A stretch of DNA of 64,000 nucleotides, taken from assembly GCA_936432065.2 (NCBI GenBank), contig OW386290.2, forward strand, positions 144,905,677 through 144,969,676, read 5' to 3'. Below are positions 57,000 through 64,000 of the stretch, one piece after another. Origin of the DNA: Rutpela maculata. Lineage: Eukaryota > Arthropoda > Insecta > Coleoptera > Cerambycidae. Under the pieces are notes generated by a model, which saw only the letters and a list, made by a program, of their open reading frames with translations, was not told the origin of the DNA and did not search any database. How positions within the stretch are numbered: the stretch's first letter is position 1; the number at the start of each line of letters is the position of its first letter. The translations under genes and the position numbers were made by a program.

Positions 57000-57660
57000 C
57001 ATAATTAAGGTCTTTTTGCAGATGACTTGGTTATCGCTATTACAGAGAAAATTCCAAACACGGTTAGCGGACTCATACAAAGGACCTTACAACTAGTACA
57101 GTGGTGCAATGACCAGAGCCTTAAAATTAACCCTTCTAAGGCAGAATTAGTAATTATTACTAGGAGACATGGACTAGATGGTTTTGCCGAGCCCATACTT
57201 ACGGTACCACTCTAAGGATTTCCAGGAGTATTTGGGAGTCATCCTGGAATCTGACCTACTATCCTCTGGATATGTGCAGAAGGACCATTGGTAAAACATG
57301 CTGACTAAGTCCCAGGATTACAGTGTTGTTCTGTTCTACTGTGAGGGTAGGTCCAATGACTTATGCTTCTGTTCTTTGATGGCCTGCTGTACAAACAACG
57401 CAAACTAGCTCATCTTCAAAGACTTGGTTGTTTGGGAATCACAAGGACTATACGCACAACCTCCACGGCAGCTCTGGAGGTCCTTCTGTTGATGGTTGAG
57501 GCCGAGGTTCGGAAGACGGCTTACAGACTGAGGTGTGGTAGTCAGCAAAAGGAAGGAGGAGACCGCATAGGGATAATGAGTGCATATGCACGATGCAGTG
57601 CACACTTTTGGAGATGTTTGTTTACTTCAAGATAAATTGGCATCCTCGGCTGGCGGCAAA
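57000..57660 (+). pseudogene. LINE RT/C-terminal fragment, I/R1-like
   Basis: Opens at GLFADDLVIAITEKIPN (catalytic YADD-type box) and continues SLKINPSKAELVIITRR. After frame changes come LAHLQRLGCLGITR, TSTAALEVLL, VEAEVRKTAYRLRC, a signature stretch of I/R1-group elements with RNase H further downstream. Truncated at both ends, with stops at about 57214 and 57290. Confidence 0.8.
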
Positions 57661-58494
57661 CTAGCCAAACTGAAGATTTTCGAGTGGTTGTCGAGCAGAT
57701 ATTTTTGGTAATTTCAATTTCAGCTTATACAAAGACAAACATCTCGACCTGCTTCAAACAATTCTTTTTTGTTTTCATTAGGCTGATCGAAGATGCCAAT
57801 TTCGTTCTCAAAGGTGGTTGTTTTTTGAGGAATGCATTACCATATTCGCTTTTTTTTCCAGAAAATATACGAGGTTGTATTGCAATCGGAAGACATAGTG
57901 CTCCACTAATTTGTGGTTCTCTATATGTGACTTACATTTTTTTGGTTTCGCCTTTCTCTGGTCACTGATTTCCAGGAAAAAATTAAATACTAACCTTCAA
58001 GTTAATCCATTTTATTGCTATTTAACAATAAATCAATTGACGCTACAGTATATAATAGAATTAAAATATTAAAAGGTTACCTATTCCAGCAATATTTTTT
58101 CATTGTGCAGTTCTTTCCTACACACTTCAGCTTCAGTTGCTCAGCAAATTAGATTGTCATAATATCTCTTATTTTTCATTGGTATTGCCGCGGATTTTTC
58201 CCTATCTCGTTCTATTATCTTCTTCGCCATAAATTATTATTATTCTATGAAATTAAAGAAAATATTTCGGGTTCCATAACTAACATATTGTCCGCAACTG
58301 CTTCTGAAGTACTGAAATTTTATTTTTGGCGTGGGAAACGCAAATTTTGGCTGCTTGCTTCACATTCCTACATAGATTAGATTTGAAAAAGGAGCTGACT
58401 GATTAGCCTTGACCACCGCTACCCCTGTGGATCTATTGTGGCACTCCTTGTCTAATTTTACTTAGAGCTCCTTATCCAGCTTTATTTTTTGAAT
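57661..58494. other. Unannotated DNA between two LINE fragments
   Basis: The open frame at 57684-57968 has no recognisable motif. Nothing else seen. Confidence 0.45.
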
Positions 58495-59690
58495 CAGACT
58501 TCATAGCCTTGATGAGGGCTCCTTGATATAACTATCTGCTCTTGGTTTCTCTTCGCCAAGTAGTTGGAACCTCAGTTTGGCTAGGCCTTCTGAATGGCAC
58601 AGCACATGTACTGAGGTTTCCTCTTCCTGTTGACAGAATCTGCATGTTGCATCCTCTACCAGGCCCATTAGACTCATATTTCTATTAAGCCTACATTGTC
58701 CAGTTAGAAGACATACCATTATCCTTTGCCCGATCGTTCTTTAATGAACTTCTTGGCCTGTCTCTGTTGTGGGATATTCTTCCACCACTCTAGAGATTTA
58801 GTTTGTACCCATTCATTAATGAATATTCGTATGCGTGTCTTAGCCACACCGCAAAAGGGTTCGGATCCTACTAGGGCCTTAGATGTGCCTACCCGGGTCA
58901 CTTCATCACCATTCTCATTTTCCCTGTGTCCCTCGAGTCCTGGTACCCACGGTCACTTTTTTCTGACTTCTGAGGTACGCAAGGGCACTTATACAATCCC
59001 ATACTAGTCTTGAATCGACCTGCCTGGAATCGAGTGCCTTTAGCGCTGCTTGACTGTCGGAAAAAATGACAGTTGACTGGTTTACAGTTCCTTGCCTCAT
59101 TATTTCCTTTGCACACCACTGTATAGCAGCCACTTCAGCCTGAGATATTGTGGCGTGTATTCCTACACTTATCGGGATTTTTGTTTTCGACCTTATCCCG
59201 TAAATCCCAGCTTCGACTCCCTGTTCTGTCTTGGAGAAGTCCTTATACCAAATCGTTTGTACCGATATTGGAGGACTTTTTTTCCAGTCCTCTCCGTCAG
59301 GTATTTTGATTTGAAAATGTTATATTTTGGGACCATAGTGTCCCTGAGCATTCCCAAAATGGGATCTGCCTTCAGCTCAGTAAAACTTTTGGTGCTGTTC
59401 CATGTTGTTGCCTTATGGGCGTTGTGCCTTGCTTTAGCCTGTGTACCACTGAACGAGCTTCCCCTTGGATAAATATGTGTAGTGGTGTCGGGTCTAAAAG
59501 GACTTCCAATGCAGCCGTGGGAGCAGTTTTTATGGCCCCAGTGGCGCACAGGCAAGCAGGCCTTTGTACGCCACATAATAGCCTTATTGCTCCAAGCTGC
59601 AGTGTCTTGGTCCATCATACCACCGATCCATAGTGTATAACCATAGGGTTATCTTGGGGTTTAACCTCCACTTTTTTCCATACATCTGGC
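58495..59690 (-). pseudogene. I/R1-like LINE fragment with RNase H domain and C-terminal zinc motif
   Basis: Right to left: LGAMRLLCG-like and KTAPTAALEVLL-type remnants (59500-59620), then RNase H: GIYGIRSKT, ISQAEVAAIQWCAKEIMRQG (catalytic Glu), VIFSDSQAALKALDSR (catalytic Asp) at 58950-59190. Last comes LLTGQCRLNRNMSLMGLVED followed by the CxxC...H...H motif ATCRFCQQEEETSVHVLCHS (58540-58715). At least three frame changes. Orientation is opposite to the 57.0-57.7 kb fragment, and the two cover adjacent parts of the same kind of ORF2. Confidence 0.85.
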
Positions 59691-60721
59691 TGCACCTTCC
59701 CTGCATATGTTGCCTTGTATTTCTACAACGTCTGTTACTGTGACTATTAACAAAATTTTCCGGGAGTCTCTAATAAACTTTAGTTACTCCATCTCTTTTC
59801 TTCGCCCAGCCCCAGTCAGTTTAAAGACTAAAAATAATTCTGTGCCACATTGTATTTTTGCAAGTAACGATCGATAAGAATGGGACAAATAAAATACTAA
59901 TGATTGTAATTTATAATTATAATTTGTAAAATCATAATTATTAAATTTAATACTGACAATTCTTGTACAAAAAGTTGTAACAACAATTTTGCCTTAATAC
60001 CTTCTAAGATATATTTTGCAATTTGCAGTTAAGTAGTCGAAAATGCTAAATTAAAATGAACAAAAAGTTACAAACTGAAAAAACTTTTGCTGTAATGTCG
60101 TGTACATCTGTAGCTTCTTAAAGTACCTCAGAGTTAATATTCACATGTTAAAAAACTCGATTAAGATGTGATAACAATAAATAAAAATAAATAATGTGAT
60201 TGAACCCTGGTGATTTTCTTCTCTTCTTCATTCCATCAGATAAAACCCAAAAATTCCATGACTACTTTCGATGATTTAGTGTTGCAGAACTGTCCCCTAG
60301 TGATATTTCCCTTAACTCCACGCTTTTCCGATGAGTGTCGTTTGTTCCTGGGCAGTAATCCTGGGCAAAGCTCAGCAACGTGTCCCTCTCTCCTGTTTCA
60401 TTCGTATGTTCTACAAAAAAAAAAAAACTATTAAATCAAAAGGCATCGAAACAGAATTTTTAAAAGTAACACATTTTAGTTTGTTTTGTACTGTACTGCC
60501 GTATCTGCACTTTTTGGCAAAATTGACTTTCCTATCTGAAAAGAAGGTATAAGAAAAATGAAAAATTCTATTTTAGATATATTAAAAATTTTTTTTTAAT
60601 CATTATTTGTATGCACCTCTTCATAATTGTTTAACTCAGAACTAGACACCAAATACCATACACTTAAAAACAGTTGACAAAAATGCTTTATTTGATATGA
60701 TACTATAATTGATTAATTGAT
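59691..60721. other. Unannotated AT-rich DNA
   Basis: No genes or repeats recognised. Confidence 0.45.
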
Positions 60722-61785
60722 GTAGGCCGCCCAAAAATAATTAATGTCGATCAAGAGGATGACGTTTTAGCAAGAACTGCTGAACATCCCCATCTAAATA
60801 CAAGACGTTTACCGGCAACTGTTGGAATAAGCAATACTTCAGATTTTAGAATACTCAAGAAAGAAAAATTGCGACCACATCGTTTTACCCCTGTTGCGAA
60901 AAAATGAAGAAGCATACTCTCCATCAGTACAAAGCAGTATCCAAATTATCCCTTGAAATAAATATTTTGTAACTAATGCCAATATTATCTAGTAGAGGAA
61001 TCTACATACTCAATTGTTTTCAACCATTTTCTGAAAAATCTTCATCATCCTCTGGGAGAGGCCAGTTCTATTGCCCCCCCCCAGATGAATTTTCTGGCTG
61101 CTCCACTGCCTAGGGATCTTCCTCAGCGAGTGGAATTTACACAATTTATTCGAGATAAATAAATTTAATATTATTAAAAATATTACCTTTACAGGCGAAG
61201 CCACAATTCACCCGCAGAAGAGTTTTTAATTGAAGAAATGCTCATATCTGGGATATTGAGATTCCACATTTACCCAAAGAATCACATTTCCAGCATGCAT
61301 TTAAAATGAATATATGATGTGGCTTTTTAGGAGATCGTCTGTTGGGTCCGTGTAAACTACCAACAAATTTGAACGGATTACCGTTATGAATTATCATATT
61401 TAAAATTTCTTCAAACTGATCTTTACATGAGCTGGAAACTTTGTCATTAAATTGAAGGAGGAATATCTGGTTCATGCAAGATGGGGCCCCGCCACATTAT
61501 TCGATTGCAATTAATTAAATGAACAATTTCTCCATCGATGGATTGGCCGAGAAAGCGAATTTCAATGGTCACCTCGTAGCACAGATTTAAACTCGTTAGG
61601 TTTCTGCTTTTGGGGGCATATGAAATCATTAGTTTCTGCGCAAGCGATCAACTGTCGTCAGGAATTATGTCAACAAGTACAGAATGCTGCCAATTTTATC
61701 AGAAACCCGCGTAAATAGATCTTTTAGCACAAGATTAAGAAAATGTATCGAAATCAATGGAGTCCAATTTGAACATTAATTAAAA
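60722..61785 (+). pseudogene. Mariner-type transposase relic interrupted by a hAT-like end
   Basis: HTH/linker segment: GRPKIINVDQEDDVLARTAE, HLNTRRLPATVGISNTSDFR and RILKKEKLRPHRF (60726-60905). After an interruption (60907-61195) the core resumes: NAHIWDIENPHLPKESHFQH, LLGP, then FMQDGAPPHYSIAIN (second Asp, about 61475), FLHRWIGRE, WSPRSTDLNSLGFCFWGHMK (third acidic position lost) and the C-terminus to about 61785. The first-Asp motif is not found. Multiple stops. Confidence 0.8.
61072..61108. repeat. hAT-like terminal sequence inside the mariner relic
   Basis: Minus strand: CAGTGGAGCAGCCAGAAAAT followed by a G run, the same terminal layout as 16228-17409. The other end and the duplication are not visible. 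Confidence 0.5.
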
Positions 61786-62264
61786 TAAATTATTAATACC
61801 TGCAAAACGTATTGTTTTATTTTCCAAGCTTTTTCGAATTCAGATATCTCGAGATATAGGCACTCTGAGCAATGTATTAAGAGTACGTTTTTTTCGTAAA
61901 AATTATTGAAAAATAATACAAATTCAAAATATTTGGCCAGTGACGTTCAAATTAAGGGGGAGAATTCCACCCTCACCCCCCTACCGTGGACTCCTAGCAA
62001 TAGCAAGGAGTTCTTTCGCCGATATGTGTCTTGGACTACTAACACTATCTACCAAATATGGTAGAGAAATATTAAGTAATTTTAAAATAATATGTGAAAG
62101 TATTTTTTTAATTTTAACTTCAACGCCCTGTATCTCTGTAAGGAGGCACATTTTATTTATTTATTTATTTATTTTTTGTTAAATCTTCATATTTTGTGCT
62201 AAGGATTCTTCAGTTAGCGTATGACTAATTATTAATGAAACATGCTGTTTGTATAGATAATAAT
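61786..62264. other. Unannotated DNA, one possible hAT-like end
   Basis: CAGTGACGTTCAAATTAAGG followed by GGGAG at 61938 resembles the left end of hAT-like elements in this window. A (TTTA)n run is at 62151-62172. Nothing else. Confidence 0.3.
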
Positions 62265-62440
62265 AAACCCCTCCGTTGTCCCTTGTTTTTTAAGATATCA
62301 AAATGAAACTCGGCATAGTTAATATAGACGTAAAATGCTACATTTTGACGTATTGAAGTGACACCAATTCTTGATTTTTAAATAGAACATCCTGTATGTT
62401 GTTACATTTTCAGAATCCGGGGGAAATTCTGAATAGGTTT
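62265..62440. repeat. Mariner-type MITE fragment
   Basis: GACACCAATTCTTGATTTTT with AAATAGAACATCCTGTATG at 62371-62401 matches the 18.69 and 32.94 kb blocks (reverse of a CAGGGTGTTCCATTTAAAAA end). Confidence 0.5.
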
Positions 62441-62639
62441 GATCTATTTTGGTGAGTATCTACACCGATATTTTTAGAGCCAAGTTTTGTTTTGAATCTA
62501 GAGTGCTGCTATTAAATCATCACAAATGACATCAACAATATTGGAAAAATACAAATTTGACTTTTAACCAATAAAAATAAGTAGATGGGTTCTAATCTTT
62601 CGAAATTAGTTTCTTGCAAAAAAGCATTTTTTTCAGTCC

Positions 62640-62992
62640 ATATTTTTCGAGTAATTTTTAATAAAAAGTCTAGGAACACTGATTTTAGGAAGTGAAAATT
62701 GCCATTTTCAGTTCACAATATCTGGAAAAATATGTACTTTAGCAAAAAGTATAAGATCTTTCTTTCTTATAATTCTCTATCAGAATAATCTACATACATA
62801 TAAATGTATTTTTTGTTTTTTTTTTGCGACAATCCCTAAGAAGGGCTGGGAACCACCCCCAACCAAAAAGCAGGAAAAATGACAATATAGATATTTATGT
62901 ACAAACTTAATGAAGCATGTTAAAGAAAAACATTTGGAAATTCATTACATCGTTTTCGGACTGGGATTTAAAAGCTTCACTTACTGCTCTAA
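62640..62992 (+). repeat. Second copy of the 53030-53345 interspersed repeat
   Basis: Same order of shared blocks as at 53 kb, including AAAAAGCAGGAAAAATGACA and GAAGCATGTTAAAGAAAAAC. Ends about 150 bp downstream (in minus-strand terms) of the host exon stop codon. Confidence 0.8.
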
Positions 62993-63147
62993 TATGGTAA
63001 TAGAAAATAACTATATCTGATACAAACAATATTTACAAAAAACATAGTGGCTTCTATGCACTCAAAACTTTGACTGTGATTATATGAGCAAGTGAGTACT
63101 GTCAAATTCGGCATCCTTATGTAGCACGGCAGTATCGAAAATTGCAA

Positions 63148-63353
63148 CTACAGGAACATTTTTGTCTCTATTTTACCTTCCAATTGTTTTTCCAGATCTT
63201 CCTTAGAATTAAAATATTTAAAATCTCCTAACATAACTCCTTGGAACACGGAAACTACTTCTTTCCTTGCGTTGAAAAAGTATAAGGGCTGTTTCCTCAT
63301 CATGAATTCGTTTATTAAGGCCAGTATGCCCTTGGCTGCAGTAAAATCAGCAC
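63148..63353 (-). CDS. Last coding exon of an SLC26-type sulfate/anion transporter (STAS domain end)
   Basis: Minus strand: a polypyrimidine tract and TTTTCAG acceptor (63354-63360), then 206 nt in phase (two bases completing a split codon plus 67 codons) to TAG at 63148-63150. The peptide includes ADFTAAKGILALINEFMMRK, QPLYFFNARKEVVSVFQGVM and GDFKYFNSKEDLEKQLEG. These match the last helix-strand-helix of the cytoplasmic STAS domain of SLC26 transporters: D(Y/F)TAAKxIxxL, QPLxFxNxRxxVxSVxxG, FxYFxxxEELE. SLC26A11-like proteins exchange sulfate, chloride or bicarbonate across membranes. No stop or frameshift; the only coding exon in the window with a clear splice acceptor. Earlier exons must lie beyond the right edge. 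The assignment is from family recognition, not a search, and the exact paralogue is unknown. Confidence 0.75.
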
Positions 63354-63790
63354 CTGAAAACCAAATTATTATAACAATGAAATTGTAACAATAGTGAGCA
63401 TGATTTTCGAGTTGGATCTAGAGAATTGAAGCTTTCTAATAATTCTACTCACTAATTTGAGTGGGGTATTCTATTTTTGAAAAATACTAGTTTTATTTTT
63501 AAATGGCTACTCTGTAGCAATGCTCCTGAAACTTTGCGATATTAAAACTCCAGGATGGTATACGAATGTGCCTGATTCTAATGTTTATATTTTTGTAAAT
63601 TATCCACCCCCTAAAGGCACTCCGTGGTCCTGATATTTTTGAAATTGTTTTTTTAACACTCCGTGTATGACTATACCTATTGCAAAGCTGAAGAAACAAT
63701 TTAACTCATGCCAACTTATCATCCCTTAAAAAAACTGGTGCGCAATTACTTCACAAAATTTTCTACATTTTCCATGTCATTTTGCTATGT
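63354..63790 (-). other. Putative intron of the SLC26-like gene
   Basis: Sequence upstream (minus strand) of the acceptor is AT-rich and non-coding, and contains a mariner-type terminal block (TTTTTAAATGGCTACTCTGT at 63498-63517). No further SLC26 exon was found before the window ends. Confidence 0.5.
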
Positions 63791-64000
63791 TCAGTGCTTA
63801 CGTATTAGGCTTCGGGTTCTAATTCTGGTTAGGGCATGGATGTTTAGCAGCGTTTTTAATACGTTACCGAGATGGCAGCAGTGACCAGACGAGGTTGTGT
63901 GAAAGACAACACAGATAGTTGCTGTTATCTCTCCAGAGTTCGAGTCTCATCTGCGGCAGATGGCAATGTTGGAGGGAATGGTTGTTGTGTAATGGTCTGT
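63791..64000 (+). repeat. tRNA-derived dimeric SINE, third copy, cut by the window edge
   Basis: GGGTTCTAATTCTGGTTAGG (degenerate first B-box), GTTACCGAGATGGCAGCAGT, GTTGTGTGAAAGACAACAC, GAGTTCGAGTCTCATCTGCG (second B-box), GGCAGATGGCAATGTTGGAG. Same orientation as the copies at 17955 and 34510. It lies in the putative SLC26-like intron, antisense to the gene. Confidence 0.75.

Overview
This looks like arthropod, most likely insect, nuclear DNA. It is AT-rich and intron/intergene-like, and its repeats are a mix typical of insects: Tc1/mariner, hAT-like, copia, Penelope, several LINE clades and a tRNA-derived SINE. I could not narrow the order. There are no operons, rRNAs, functional tRNAs or CRISPR arrays. 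Almost everything recognisable is mobile-element debris. The one host-gene segment I support is the last coding exon of an SLC26-type anion transporter on the minus strand (63148-63353).

Layout. 1-4000: a transposon end, a LINE tail and a 5'-truncated, frameshifted copia polyprotein. 4690-6900: a fold-back and two oppositely oriented copies of a ~650 bp interspersed repeat (here called R650). 8273-10365: a mariner with ~360 bp inverted arms. 11960-17409: a LINE relic broken by an inverted-repeat element, itself broken by a hAT-like element (8 bp target duplication) that carries another LINE, followed by a second hAT-like element. 17955-24412: a SINE, then a long-armed mariner with four further elements inserted in it, down to a 254 bp element with a 9 bp target duplication, then an ~80 bp tandem repeat. 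25760-27560: a Penelope RT plus GIY-YIG relic and a mariner fragment. 31095-36790: LINE and hAT-like fragments, then a large fold-back holding an unknown reading frame, a SINE and a LINE. 37300-38352: a tandem repeat and R650 copy 4. 41050-45881: a small element, then a near-perfect fold-back interrupted by R650 copy 5 and by a complete-length mariner. 46201-46486: a PIF/Harbinger-like MITE. 47313-53965: LINE fragments and a fold-back containing a GC-rich poly(A)-tailed retroposon. 54750-61785: palindromic repeat, two opposed LINE fragments and a mariner relic. 62640-64000: a shared repeat, the host exon, and a SINE running off the window.

How it fits together. The elements are layered and give a relative insertion order. 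In several places the two arms of a fold-back act as an internal control: one arm keeps the empty site and the other the filled one, so insertion boundaries can be read directly. All transposase and reverse-transcriptase frames seen here carry stops, frameshifts or truncation. I see no intact autonomous element and no coordinated multigene system.
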